A stretch of DNA of 64,000 bases from Thermus neutrinimicus (GTDB lineage: Bacteria; Deinococcota; Deinococci; Deinococcales; Thermaceae): assembly GCF_022760955.1 (NCBI RefSeq), contig NZ_JAKTNU010000006.1, forward strand, positions 1 to 64,000, given 5' to 3'. Shown one piece after another: positions 43,707 to 55,782 of this stretch. Position numbers and translations under genes: made by a program. The stretch's first letter is position 1. The number at the start of each line of letters is the position of its first letter. The notes under the pieces were generated by a model. It was given only the letters and a program-made list of their open reading frames with translations. It had not been told where the DNA came from and searched no databases.

Positions 43707-43710
<4 letters not shown>
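42025..43710 (+). CDS. SARP/BTAD-type transcriptional regulator with degenerate NTPase domain
   Basis: A 561-residue regulator. Residues 1-70 form an OmpR-like winged helix as in SARP proteins (LRRKALGILYYLALEGPTRR, EKLADLLWGHGAALQNLRVE). A P-loop-like sequence starts at G144 (GPPGSGQAA), but the Walker lysine is Q150, so nucleotide binding is doubtful. A STAND-like helical middle follows, then a beta-rich C-terminal domain from about residue 415 that I cannot assign and that may sense a signal. It is divergent from the fimbrial operon and convergent with lon (4-nt overlap). The direct-repeat sites next to it are its probable targets. Confidence 0.82.
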
Positions 43711-46094
<2,384 letters not shown>

Positions 46095-46103
46095 CTAGCC
46101 CCT

Positions 46104-46109
46104 ATCATA
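46104..46109 (-). promoter_or_regulatory. -10 element of lon
   Basis: TATGAT on the minus strand ends 9 nt before the lon ATG; any -35 box would lie in the T tract of the preceding terminator. Confidence 0.45.
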
Positions 46110-46127
46110 GCCCCGAGGGTGGGGAAG

Positions 46128-46155
46128 AAAAAACCCGGGGGCACAAAGCCCCCAG
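46128..46155 (-). terminator. Intrinsic terminator of the lipoprotein gene
   Basis: On the minus strand an 8-bp G/C stem (46155-46148 with 46142-46135, loop 5 nt) is followed almost at once by TTTTTT (46133-46128). This is the most classical rho-independent terminator in the window and isolates lon from the gene upstream. Confidence 0.8.
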
Positions 46156-46174
46156 GGGGGAAAGGTCCTTTAGC

Positions 46175-46591
46175 CTAGAGGCCCACGGTTACGAGGGCCT
46201 TGGGGTTCTTGAGGGTGAAGTTTACCGGGCCGGAGGGCAGGCCCTGGACCTCGAGGCCCAGCCAGAACCCGCCTTGGGCGATGCCTTGGGTGAGGTTTTC
46301 CCCTTGGAGGGTAAGGGGTGCGCTTGGGCTCCATTGAAACCGGGCTTCCCCGGCTCTTTCGTCGTCGGGTCCTATGCCGCACGCATAGGCTTGGATGCCG
46401 TAGGAGGATAAGTCCGTGCATCCAGGGTCGGTGGCGGGGTCCTTAATGGGGTACAGGATCTTCCCTTGGGTGTTGGGCAAAGCTGCGACGCTGAAGCTCC
46501 GCTCCGGAAGGTCCACGGTAACCGCAAAGGAGCAGGCGGTGAGAAAAAGGCCCAGCAACGCCCCATAGCCCAGGCGAAAGGGTCCTCGCAT
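46175..46591 (-). CDS. Small lipoprotein, function unknown
   Basis: A 138-residue exported protein with a lipobox (LFLTAC, cysteine near residue 20), so it should be lipid-anchored. The mature part is beta-rich, with two further cysteines (PGCTDL, AYACGIG) and the ending PKALVTVGL. No family is recognised. TATACC (46599-46604, minus) is at leaderless spacing from ATG 46591. It is divergent from pyrD and has its own terminator. Confidence 0.72.
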   Translation of the reverse strand: MRGPFRLGYGALLGLFLTACSFAVTVDLPERSFSVAALPNTQGKILYPIKDPATDPGCTDLSSYGIQAYACGIGPDDERAGEARFQWSPSAPLTLQGENLTQGIAQGGFWLGLEVQGLPSGPVNFTLKNPKALVTVGL

Positions 46592-46598
46592 GGGCTAG

Positions 46599-46635
46599 GT
46601 ATACCTTGGAGGGGCGGGCGGGGTCAAGGTACCAT
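46599..46635. promoter_or_regulatory. Divergent promoter region, lipoprotein / pyrD
   Basis: Minus strand: TATACC (46604-46599), leaderless for ATG 46591. Plus strand: TTGGAG (46606-46611), an 18-nt spacer and TACCAT (46630-46635), placed 8 nt before the pyrD ATG at 46644. GGTATACC at 46599 is itself palindromic. Confidence 0.5.
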
Positions 46636-46643
46636 GGGCCCGT

Positions 46644-47687
46644 ATGCACCGCCTGCTCTTCGCCCTGGACCCGGAGGAGGCCCATGAGCTTACCCTTGGG
46701 TGGCTTTCCTGGTGGTCCGAGAGGGGGCCTCTCCTGGAGGTCCCCGCCAGGCTCCTGCGGCTAGAAGACCCCAGGCTTCAGGTGGAGGCCTTTGGCCTGC
46801 GCTTTCCCAATCCCTTGGGCCTGGCGGCAGGGATGGATAAGGATGCCCGGGCCCTAGGGGCCTGGTGGGCCCTGGGCTTCGGCTTTGCCGAGGTGGGGAC
46901 CCTAACCCCTAGGCCCCAGGAGGGAAACCCCAGGCCCAGGCTTTTCCGCTTGGTGGAGGATAGGGCCCTCATCAACCGCATGGGCTTCAACAACCGGGGG
47001 GCGGAGGAGGCGGCCAAGAGGCTTAAGCGGTTCCGGGAACGGGGGCTTTCCTTCCCCGTGGGGGTGAACCTGGGCAAGAACCGGGATACCCCCTTGGAAA
47101 GGGCGGCGGAGGACTACCTAAAGGCCTTAGAGGTCCTGGAGCCTTATGGGGATTACTTCGTCCTCAACGTGAGCTCTCCCAACACCCCAGGGCTACGCAC
47201 CCTGCAGGAGGGTCCCTTTTTGGATGAGCTTCTTTCCCGGCTCCGCCCCGGCACGAAAAAGCCCCTTCTCCTCAAGGTGGCCCCGGACCTCACCCTTGAA
47301 GCCCTGGATCAGGTGGTGGCCCTGTGCCTCAAGCACGGCCTCGAGGGCCTGGTGGCGGTGAACACCACCTGGGAGCGGCCGAACCTCAGAAGCCCCCTGG
47401 CCGGGGAAGCGGGAGGGCTTTCCGGGAGGCCCTTGAAGGGACGGGCCTTGGAGATGCTAAGGCACCTTTCGGGGGTGGGGGGCCTGACCCTGGTGAGCGT
47501 GGGAGGCGTGGAGGGTCCTGAGGATGTTTGGGAACGCTTGAAGCTGGGGGCCAGATTGGTCCAGGTCTACACGGGTTTCGTCTATGGGGGCCCCCTTTTC
47601 CCCCGCCGGGTGCTGAAAGGCCTCCTGAGGCTTATGGAGGCGGAAGGGATAACGAGCCTAGGAGAGATGGTGCCCCCTAAACGGTGA
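46644..47687 (+). CDS. pyrD: Dihydroorotate dehydrogenase (class 2, quinone)
   Basis: A 347-residue flavoenzyme of pyrimidine synthesis. The class 2 N-terminal helices (HRLLFALDPEEAHELTLGWL) that contact the membrane quinone are present. Family motifs are FPNPLGLAAGMDKDARAL, NRMGFNNRGAE, FVLNVSSPNTPGLR (catalytic Ser region) and VSVGGVEGPEDVWERL. It lies close to, but on the opposite strand from, the pyrRBC operon, and overlaps the 3' end of the Uma2 relic by 11 nt. Confidence 0.95.
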   Translation: MHRLLFALDPEEAHELTLGWLSWWSERGPLLEVPARLLRLEDPRLQVEAFGLRFPNPLGLAAGMDKDARALGAWWALGFGFAEVGTLTPRPQEGNPRPRLFRLVEDRALINRMGFNNRGAEEAAKRLKRFRERGLSFPVGVNLGKNRDTPLERAAEDYLKALEVLEPYGDYFVLNVSSPNTPGLRTLQEGPFLDELLSRLRPGTKKPLLLKVAPDLTLEALDQVVALCLKHGLEGLVAVNTTWERPNLRSPLAGEAGGLSGRPLKGRALEMLRHLSGVGGLTLVSVGGVEGPEDVWERLKLGARLVQVYTGFVYGGPLFPRRVLKGLLRLMEAEGITSLGEMVPPKR

Positions 47688-48075
47688 GGGTGCAACCGCA
47701 AAGGAGCTGGAGTTCCCCAGGGGACACATGGCGCCAGGCGCCCTCCTTTCCCAGGTGAAGGACTAAGGGGGTATGGGGGTCGACGATCACCACGTCCTTC
47801 ACCCCCTGGGACAGGTAGAACCGGGGGGCGATGTCCAGGTCCTTGGCCTCGTATCCCTGGTTCACCACCTCCACCACCGCCTCGGGCAGGAGGGTGATGG
47901 CCTCGTCCAGTTCCTCGGGCTCTTGGCAAAAGAGGGCGATATCGGGCCGCTTGTAGGAGCCTTAGGGAAAGCGGACGTACGCGTGGGCCACGTGGGTGCA
48001 GGGGCATGGGAAACCCTCTTTGGGGCGGATGCTTTGGCGAATGCGCTCCACGGCCTTCTGGTACCGGTAGGTGGG
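47677..48075 (-). pseudogene. Broken Uma2-family (DUF820) endonuclease-fold gene
   Basis: In one minus frame the sequence reads TYRYQKAVERIRQSI, then VAHAYVRFP, a TAA stop at 47962-47964, then GSYKRPDIALFCQEPEELDE, EAVVEVVNQGYEAKDLDI and GVKDVVIVDPHTPLVL. This is the second half of a Uma2/DUF820 protein (PD-(D/E)XK-like fold) with one in-frame stop. The N-terminal half is missing: similarity begins just after a perfect inverted repeat at 48070-48107. No start codon serves the downstream part, so it is probably a decayed gene. Confidence 0.75.
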
Positions 48076-48107
48076 CTGGGCTTCCCCTTTGGGAAGCCCA
48101 GCCCACC
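48070..48107. repeat. Perfect 17-bp inverted repeat with 4-nt loop
   Basis: GGTGGGCTGGGCTTCCC (48070-48086), loop CTTT, and its exact complement (48091-48107). It lies 55 nt after the pyrC stop on the minus strand and may terminate the pyr operon, though there is no T tract. It coincides with the truncation point of the Uma2 relic, so it could also be a mobile or repetitive hairpin. Confidence 0.8.
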
Positions 48108-48161
48108 CATTCCGGACGCAGGCCCAGTTGATCGGCCTCCAGGAGCCGCTTCAGCACGCTC

Positions 48162-49442
48162 CTATCCCAAGGCCTGGTGTACCACCCGCCCCTCCACCAG
48201 GGTGAGAACTGGCCACCCCCCTAAAACCCACCCCGCCCAGGGCGAAAACCGGGCCTTGGAGGCAAAGCCACGGGGGTCCACGGGGCGTTCCTTGGGGTCC
48301 AGGAGGACCAGGCTGGCCTCAGCGCCTTCCTCCAAGTGGAGGGGCCTTAGGCCCAGGATGTTCCTTGGGCCATCGGTGAAGAGCTCCACCAGGCGCTTTA
48401 GGGGGATTCCCCGCTTCCGGTGAAGCTCGGTGTATAGGAGGGGGAAGGCCACCTCGAGGCTGGGTATCCCAAAAGGTGCCCGCAAAAGGTCCATCTCCTT
48501 CTCCGCCTGGGTGTGGGGGGCGTGGTCGGTGGCGATGGCGTCCAGGGTACCATCCAGAAGGCCTTCTATAAGGGCTTCCAGGTCCTCTTGGGTGCGGAGG
48601 GGTGGGGCCACCTTGTAAAGGGGATCCAAGGACCTAAGGGCTTCCTCCGTGAGGGTGAGGTGGTGGGGGGTGGCCTCGGCGGTCACGGGAAGCCCAGCCC
48701 CCTTGGCCTCCCGCACCAGCTCCAGGCCCCGTTTGGTGGAAAGGTGCTGGATGTGGAGGTGGGGTTTCCCATGGCTCCGGCGCACCGCATAGCGCAGGAC
48801 CTCGAGGTCCCGGGCGATGCGGGCGGCCTCCGCCTCCGGGGGATTGCCGGGAAGGCCCAAAAGGTCGGCCAGGGGACCATCGTTCATCACCCCACCCCGG
48901 CGCAAGGAGGCATCCTCGGCGTGCACCGCCACGGGCAGGCCGAAGGCGGAAGCCTGCAGAAGCCCTGCCGCCAGGATCCCCGCGTCCTCGTTGGTGCGGC
49001 CGTCGTCGGTGAGAAGGGAGGCTCCAGCCTCCTTTAGGAGGCCGGCTTCCGTGAGGGCCTTTCCCTCCTGGCCCTGGGTCAGGGCGGCGGCGGGGTGGAG
49101 CCGGGCAAGCCCCAGGGCCTGGGCCTTTTTCCTGAGGGCCTGCACGGCTTCTTTGGTGTCCACGGGCGGGTTGGTGTTGGGCATGGAGACCACATCCGTG
49201 TACCCTCCCCGCACGGCAGCCAAAAGCCCGCTGGCCAGATCCTCCTTCACCTCCTGGCCGGGTTCCCTGAGGTGGGCGTGGAGGTCCAGGAAGCCAGGGG
49301 CCAAGAGGAGGCCCTTTCCCTCCAGAACCCTTTCCGCTTTCCCCCCGCTTAGGCTAAGGATCCTCCCCTCTCCTATGAGCACGTCCGCAGGACCCCGTTC
49401 CCCTAGGGCGTCCACCAGCATGACATTCTTGATGAGCAGCAT
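48162..49442 (-). CDS. pyrC: Dihydroorotase
   Basis: A 426-residue amidohydrolase closing carbamoyl-aspartate to dihydroorotate. The zinc motif is [10 protein letters not shown], with [11 protein letters not shown], the HxxH region [12 protein letters not shown] and the final Asp in [10 protein letters not shown] chose ATG 49442; the open frame to 49523 overlaps pyrB and adds unrelated residues. It follows pyrB by 28 nt. In Thermus strain ZO5 an extra gene, bbc, lies in this gap; here it is absent. Confidence 0.95.
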   Translation of the reverse strand: MLLIKNVMLVDALGERGPADVLIGEGRILSLSGGKAERVLEGKGLLLAPGFLDLHAHLREPGQEVKEDLASGLLAAVRGGYTDVVSMPNTNPPVDTKEAVQALRKKAQALGLARLHPAAALTQGQEGKALTEAGLLKEAGASLLTDDGRTNEDAGILAAGLLQASAFGLPVAVHAEDASLRRGGVMNDGPLADLLGLPGNPPEAEAARIARDLEVLRYAVRRSHGKPHLHIQHLSTKRGLELVREAKGAGLPVTAEATPHHLTLTEEALRSLDPLYKVAPPLRTQEDLEALIEGLLDGTLDAIATDHAPHTQAEKEMDLLRAPFGIPSLEVAFPLLYTELHRKRGIPLKRLVELFTDGPRNILGLRPLHLEEGAEASLVLLDPKERPVDPRGFASKARFSPWAGWVLGGWPVLTLVEGRVVHQALG

Positions 49443-49470
49443 GCGTTCCTCTCCCTTCAAAGGGGGTGTC

Positions 49471-50994
<1,524 letters not shown>

Positions 50995-51006
50995 CCCTCC
51001 TCCTTT

Positions 51007-51024
51007 CCGGCCTCGCTGGACCGG
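51007..51024 (-). promoter_or_regulatory. PyrR-binding RNA loop
   Basis: The minus strand reads CCGGTCCAGCGAGGCCGG: CCGG arms around TCCAGCGAGG, which matches the conserved PyrR-binding core UCC-N-G-N-GAGG. It lies 12 nt before the leader-peptide ATG and includes or abuts its ribosome site region. Confidence 0.75.
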
Positions 51025-51040
51025 TTTAAAGGCCCACCTC

Positions 51041-51069
51041 ACCTTACCGCCTCTTCGGATAAGGCGCAA
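51041..51069 (-). promoter_or_regulatory. Promoter of the pyrRBC operon
   Basis: On the minus strand TTGCGC (51069-51064), a 17-nt spacer and TAAGGT (51046-51041). The predicted start near 51034 is about 115 nt before the pyrR GTG, the distance reported for the mapped start in Thermus ZO5. Confidence 0.75.
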
Positions 51070-51117
51070 GAGGCCAATCCGCCTAGGCCAAGGCCGAGGC
51101 GGGGGCCACGAACATCT

Positions 51118-51318
51118 TTAGGCTGCTCGGGGTTTTTCCCGGGTGACGCTGAGGGCCAAAATCCCCACTAGGACGCCCACGATCAGGGCGTTCCACATGG
51201 CGTTTCCCAGGCCGCTAAAGCCCAAAGCCACGGAGAAAGGATGAGCCACATCCTGCCAGCGTTGCCTTCGCCCACTTCCTTTTACGGAAGTCCACCTCGG
51301 CCTCGAGGAATAGTGCAA
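51118..51318 (-). pseudogene. SPW-repeat-like membrane protein, probably truncated
   Basis: A 66-codon frame whose second half, RWQDVAHPFSVALGFSGLGN then AMWNALIVGVLVGILALSV, looks like one SPW-type two-helix unit from which the middle of the first helix (the LLLSPW part) has been lost. The first 20 residues are not family-like and another frame upstream reads FRKRKWAKA, so a frameshift or deletion is likely. It follows the TSUP gene by 4 nt. It might still be expressed as a short membrane peptide. Confidence 0.45.
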
Positions 51319-51322
51319 AAGC

Positions 51323-52078
51323 TCACCGTTTCCGGCCGGAGGGACTGAGGTAGCGCCAGGAAGTCCATAGGAGCACCATGGCGAAGACCAGGCGCAGGGT
51401 GGTCTCGGGCAGAAAGTGGGCGGCCTCGCCTCCCAAAAAGGTACCCAAGAGCACCCCAGGTACCAGGCCAGGGGCCAGGAGGGTATCCACGTTGCCCAGG
51501 CGGTGGTGGGTGTAAGCCCCCACCAGGCTGGCGGGCACCATGGCGAGGAGGCTCGTGCCCTGGGCGGTGTGCTGGTCCATGCCCAAGGCCAGGACCATGG
51601 CCGGGACCATGATGGTCCCTCCTCCCACCCCCATCATGCCCGAGAGGAAGCCGGTGAGGCTTCCCGCCAGGAGGAGGGTGAGATCCTCCCAAACCTCGCC
51701 CCGGACCAGGCCTACGGGGGCTAGGTAGGGCTTCAGGAGAAGGAGAAGGGAGACGAAGAGGAGGAAAAGGCCGAAGGCCCGCTTGAGGTCCTTTTCCGCC
51801 AGGCCGTGGGCGTAGCGGGCCCCTAGGCGGGCGGTGAGGATGGCGGTGGTTGCCAGGAACAAGGCGGCCTTGAGGCTCAAGGACCCCTGGAGCCCGTAGG
51901 TGAGGGCGCCCATGAGCCCGGTGAAAAATACGGCCACCAGGCTGGTGCCATGGGCCTTGTGCTGGGAAAGCTTGAGGATCCCCACCATCAGGGGGATCAT
52001 CACCGTGCCTCCCCCAAGACCCACAAGCCCTCCAAAGCCCCCACCGAGAAGGCCGATGACGAAGCCCATGGGGCTCAT
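51323..52078 (-). CDS. TSUP-family (TauE/SafE) membrane transporter
   Basis: A 251-residue membrane protein with about seven or eight hydrophobic helices and the internal duplication typical of TSUP proteins: GGFGGLVGLGGGTVMIPLMV near the N-terminus and SGMMGVGGGTIMVPAMVLAL in the second half, both followed by AxGTSL. The family exports or imports small anions such as sulfite or sulfoacetate; the substrate here is unknown. ATG 52078 overlaps the upstream dehydrogenase stop (ATGA). Confidence 0.88.
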   Translation of the reverse strand: MSPMGFVIGLLGGGFGGLVGLGGGTVMIPLMVGILKLSQHKAHGTSLVAVFFTGLMGALTYGLQGSLSLKAALFLATTAILTARLGARYAHGLAEKDLKRAFGLFLLFVSLLLLLKPYLAPVGLVRGEVWEDLTLLLAGSLTGFLSGMMGVGGGTIMVPAMVLALGMDQHTAQGTSLLAMVPASLVGAYTHHRLGNVDTLLAPGLVPGVLLGTFLGGEAAHFLPETTLRLVFAMVLLWTSWRYLSPSGRKR

Positions 52079-53013
52079 ACTACTGGGTTTGGGGGCTCCC
52101 TGCCCTCCAAAACGGCGAGCAGATTCTCCACCGCCATCTCCGCCATGCGTTCCCGGGTTCGCCTTCCTGCCGAGCCGATATGGGGGGTGATCACGGCGTT
52201 GGGCAAGGCGTATAGGGGATGGCCTCTGGGCAAGGGCTCGGGATCGGTGACGTCCAAGCCCGCCCCAAAAAGATGCCCCCTTAGGGCTTCCACCAGGGCT
52301 TCCGTGTCCACCAGGCCTCCCCGGGCGGTGTTGATCAGGATGCTTCCTGGCTTCATGGCAAAAAGCCTTTCCCGGTTTATGAGGCGGTGGGTCTCGAGGG
52401 TCAAGGGGGTGTGGAGGCTCACGATGTCGGATGTGGCCAAAAGGGCCTCCAGGGAAAGGTAGGGGTAGGGGAGGGGCTTTGGCGTGCGGCCTGTGTAGAC
52501 CACCCGCATCCCGAAGGCCTCGGCCCTTTTGGCCACCGCCTGGCCGATGCGGCCCATGCCCACGATGCCCAGGGTGGCGCCCTCGAGGTCCATCCCCAGA
52601 AGGAGTTCGGGATGCCAGGCCTGCCAAAGGCCCTTTCGGGCGTAGTCCACCCCCTCCGCCACCCGCCTGGCCACCGCCAAGAGAAGGGCCAGGGTGAGGT
52701 CAGCGGTAGCCTCGGTTAACACCCCAGGAGTCTGGGTCACGCGGATGCCCCGGGCTTTGGCCGCCTCGAGGTCCACGTGGTCCACCCCCACGCTGTAGCA
52801 GGCGATGACCTTAAGCCCGGGGGCACGGTCCATGACCTCGGCGTCAACGCGGTCCTTCACCGTGGGGATAAGGCCTATGGCTCCCTCCACCTTCTTGAGA
52901 AGGTCTTCCCGAGAGAGGAATAGCCCCTCGTGAGCCTCTACCCGGTAACCCCTTTCCCGCAGGTGCTCCAGGGCGCTTCCCGGAAGGCTCCGGGTGACCA
53001 GGATTTTCCCCAC
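52075..53013 (-). CDS. D-2-hydroxyacid dehydrogenase (glyoxylate/hydroxypyruvate reductase type)
   Basis: A 312-residue NAD(P)-dependent dehydrogenase. The Rossmann motif is LGIVGMGRIGQAVAKRAEAFG. Catalytic residues are Arg in INTARGGLVD, Glu in the DPEPLPRGHPLY region, and His in ITPHIGSA. The substrate loop SVGVDHVDLEAA resembles glyoxylate/hydroxypyruvate reductases. I chose GTG 53013, directly after the upstream stop; TTG 53028 is the alternative. Confidence 0.88.
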   Translation of the reverse strand: MGKILVTRSLPGSALEHLRERGYRVEAHEGLFLSREDLLKKVEGAIGLIPTVKDRVDAEVMDRAPGLKVIACYSVGVDHVDLEAAKARGIRVTQTPGVLTEATADLTLALLLAVARRVAEGVDYARKGLWQAWHPELLLGMDLEGATLGIVGMGRIGQAVAKRAEAFGMRVVYTGRTPKPLPYPYLSLEALLATSDIVSLHTPLTLETHRLINRERLFAMKPGSILINTARGGLVDTEALVEALRGHLFGAGLDVTDPEPLPRGHPLYALPNAVITPHIGSAGRRTRERMAEMAVENLLAVLEGREPPNPVV

Positions 53014-53014
53014 G

Positions 53015-54325
53015 CTAAACACCCGCAAAGGAAAGCTCCGCCACTGCCACCATAGGGCTTCCGAAGGCGGCCCCCATCACTTCCCAGTCCAGCTCGCCCC
53101 CCACGGCCTCAATGGCCTGGAGGAGATCCAAAAGGTTCCCAGCCACGGCGAAGTTCTCCACCGCATACCGCACCTCCCCCTCCTCCACCCAAAGCCCCAG
53201 GGCTTGCAGGGAGAAGTCCAGGCTCACGGGGTTGGCCCCGGCATGGAGGCCCATGAACTCGGTCACCAGCACGCCCTTTTCCAGGCTTAGGTTGCCCACG
53301 GGCTCCAGGTAGAGGTTCGTGGGGGCCACGTCCATAACCCCCCGGTAGGTGCGGAAGGCGTGGCCGGTGTTCTCCTGGCCCAGGGCTTTGGCGGTTTCGC
53401 TGTTGTGGAGAAAGGTCTTGAAGACCCCCTTCTCCACCACCACCGTGCGCCGGGCCGGGGTGCCCTCGGCGTCGAAGGGGCGGGAGAGGAGCCCCTTTTC
53501 CAGGGTGGGGTCGTCCACCAGGGTGACCCACTCCGAGGCGATCCGTTCCCCAAGCCGGTTTAGGAGGCGGCTTTTGCCCTCCAAGGCGCTTTTCCCGGAA
53601 AGGGAGCGGGAAAGCACCAAGAGGAGGCCCGCCATGGCCTTGGGCTCCAGGTAGGCCCGGTAGCGGCCCGTGGGGAGGGGTCTGGCGTTTAGGAGCCGGG
53701 CGGTTTTCTCGCGGATCTCCAAGGCGGTGCGGCCGGGGTCCAGGAGGTGGAATTCCTTGGCCAGCTTGAAGTCCCAGCCTTGCTTAAGGCTGGGGCCGTC
53801 CGCCATCACCAGGCTGCCCCCCATCCCGGCAAGCCCGGTGCGGTAGGCCCCTTCGGCGCCCCGGGTGCTGGCCAGGGCCACCCGGACCTCCTTTTCCATG
53901 TAGCCCCCCATAAGGACGCTTTTGCTCCTGGGGTCTTCCCACAAGGCCCGTTCCAGCTCCAGGGCGCTCTGCTTCTTGGTATCCAGGGGGGCGGATAGCC
54001 CTTCCCCCAAAAGGTCGTGGCTTCCCAGGGCCTGGCCCGTGGATATGTGGCCTTCCTTGCCCGCAAGGAGGGCGTTATCCCGGGCCTCCGAGAGGGCCCA
54101 CTCCAGGGCTTCCAGGGAGAGCTCCTCCGTGTAGGCGTAGCCCATGCGGCCTTGGACCACCACCCGGAGGCCAACCCCCCCCTGGCGGGCTTCCTTGATC
54201 TCCTCCAAGGTGCCTTGCCGGGCCCTGAGGGAAAGCTCCCGCTCCTCCTGGAAGAGAACCTCCGCCTCGAGGCCCAGTTCCTTCGCCCGTCTCAACAGGT
54301 AGCGTTTGGCTTCCTCCAGCGTCAT
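53015..54325 (-). CDS. tldE: TldE/PmbA-family protein
   Basis: A 436-residue partner of TldD. The TldD-TldE heterodimer is a zinc protease that matures small ribosomal peptides and degrades unfolded peptides. TldE supplies a non-catalytic half, and indeed no HExxxH is present. Family motifs are RQGGVGLRVVVQGRMGYAYT near residue 48 and STRGAEGAYRTGLAG. It overlaps the tldD stop by 4 nt (ATGA). Confidence 0.9.
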   Translation of the reverse strand: MTLEEAKRYLLRRAKELGLEAEVLFQEERELSLRARQGTLEEIKEARQGGVGLRVVVQGRMGYAYTEELSLEALEWALSEARDNALLAGKEGHISTGQALGSHDLLGEGLSAPLDTKKQSALELERALWEDPRSKSVLMGGYMEKEVRVALASTRGAEGAYRTGLAGMGGSLVMADGPSLKQGWDFKLAKEFHLLDPGRTALEIREKTARLLNARPLPTGRYRAYLEPKAMAGLLLVLSRSLSGKSALEGKSRLLNRLGERIASEWVTLVDDPTLEKGLLSRPFDAEGTPARRTVVVEKGVFKTFLHNSETAKALGQENTGHAFRTYRGVMDVAPTNLYLEPVGNLSLEKGVLVTEFMGLHAGANPVSLDFSLQALGLWVEEGEVRYAVENFAVAGNLLDLLQAIEAVGGELDWEVMGAAFGSPMVAVAELSFAGV

Positions 54326-55716
54326 GCCCTACCTCCCACCACGATCTCCGAGACCAGCACGTGGGGCTGGCCCACCTCCACGGGCACCATTCCCGACAGG
54401 CTCCCGCACATCCCAGGGGCGTTTTCCCAGTCCTTGGCCACGGCCACCACCCTCCTGATGGTCTCGGGCCCCTTGCCCACCAGCATGGCCCCGCGCACGG
54501 GCTCCTCTATGCGGCCATGGCGGATGATGTACCCCTCCTGCACGGCGAAGTTGTACTCCCCGGAGCCCGGCTTCACCTGCCCACCCCCCAACTCCTTGGC
54601 GTAGAGGCCGAATTCCACGCTGGCGATGAGGTCCTCCACCTCTTTATCCCCGGGGGCGATGAAGGTGTTGCGCATCCTCGAGGTGGGGGCGAAGGTGTAA
54701 TCCTGTCTGCGCCCCGAGCCGGTCATGGGGTAGCCGGTGAGGAGGTGGCCTAGGCGGTCCACCATGTAGGCCTTGAGCACCCCCTTTTCGATGAGCACCG
54801 TGCGCTCCGTGGGACGGCCCTCGTCGTCCACCTCCGTGGAGCCCCAGGCGTGGGGCAGGGTGCCGTCGTCCACGTAGGTCACCACGGGGCTTGCCACCTC
54901 CTCCCCCAGCTTGTCGGCCAGGACGCTGGCCTTCTTGGCCACGCTGGTGGTTTCCAAGAGATGGCCCAGGGCCTCGTGGAAGATAACCCCGCCGAAGGCG
55001 TTTCCCACCACCACGGGCATGGTTCCCGCGGGGGCGGGCTTGGCCCTCAGGTTGGTGAGGGCCTGGCGGGCAGCCCTGGCCCCCACCTCCTGGGGTGGGT
55101 AGAGGTCAAAGAGCTCCAGGCCCACGCTTTTGCCGGGGGCCGCGTAACCGGTTTGCACCTCCGTGCCCTCTTGGGCCACCGCCAGCACGAAGAGCCGGGT
55201 ACGGACCCTTTTTTCCTCGGCCCACGTGCCCTCCGTGTTGGCGATCAGGACCTCTTGCTCCCACTCCTGGAGGCTGGCCTCCACCTGCTTGATTTCCGGG
55301 GAGATGCGAGCGCCCGCCTCGGCTTCCAAGAGCCTTTCCAGGCGGTAGCGCTTGTCCTTTTCCCCGTAGGGCGTGCTGGGGGCGTGAAGGCCCCTGGGGA
55401 GAGCCTTGCGGAAGTCCAGGCCCCCAGCGCCCCTCTCGTCCACCTGGCCCAGGCCTCCCTTGGCCCGGAGAAGGGTTTCCAGGGCCTCCAGGAGGCCTTC
55501 AGGGGTGAGCTGGTTGGTGTAGGCGTAGACCACCTCGGTGCCGAAGAAAAGCCTTAGGCCTGCCCCGTAGTCCAGGCCGGAAATGGCTTCCTCCATTCGG
55601 CCCGCGCGCACCGTCATGCGCCGTCTTCTGGAGCGCTCCGCGTAGATCTCGGCGAAGTCGGCCCCGCCCTTTAGCGCCTGCCGCAGGAGGCTTTCCACCA
55701 GATCTGGGCTTAGCAT
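54322..55716 (-). CDS. tldD: Metalloprotease TldD
   Basis: A 464-residue zinc protease, the catalytic half of TldDE. The motif H247-E-A-L-G-H252 (IFHEALGHLLETTSVAKKAS) is the family's HExxxH. The N-terminal SGLDYGAGLRLFFGTEVVYA strand and the C-terminal VGKGPETIRRV region are conserved. No precursor-peptide gene is recognisable nearby, so a general housekeeping role is as likely as peptide maturation. Confidence 0.93.
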   Translation of the reverse strand: MLSPDLVESLLRQALKGGADFAEIYAERSRRRRMTVRAGRMEEAISGLDYGAGLRLFFGTEVVYAYTNQLTPEGLLEALETLLRAKGGLGQVDERGAGGLDFRKALPRGLHAPSTPYGEKDKRYRLERLLEAEAGARISPEIKQVEASLQEWEQEVLIANTEGTWAEEKRVRTRLFVLAVAQEGTEVQTGYAAPGKSVGLELFDLYPPQEVGARAARQALTNLRAKPAPAGTMPVVVGNAFGGVIFHEALGHLLETTSVAKKASVLADKLGEEVASPVVTYVDDGTLPHAWGSTEVDDEGRPTERTVLIEKGVLKAYMVDRLGHLLTGYPMTGSGRRQDYTFAPTSRMRNTFIAPGDKEVEDLIASVEFGLYAKELGGGQVKPGSGEYNFAVQEGYIIRHGRIEEPVRGAMLVGKGPETIRRVVAVAKDWENAPGMCGSLSGMVPVEVGQPHVLVSEIVVGGRA

Positions 55717-55782
55717 GGAAGGAGGCTAACCCAGGGCTGACCTGTGGGTCAACTCCCTAGGCAGGGATTCCCCGGGGTGGTG

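Noticed and set aside
51323-52627. N-terminally extended form of the TSUP gene
   Set aside because: The extra ~180 codons lie antisense-free but out of frame over the dehydrogenase gene and are Arg/Gly/Pro-rich; ATG 52078 with ATGA coupling is the natural start.
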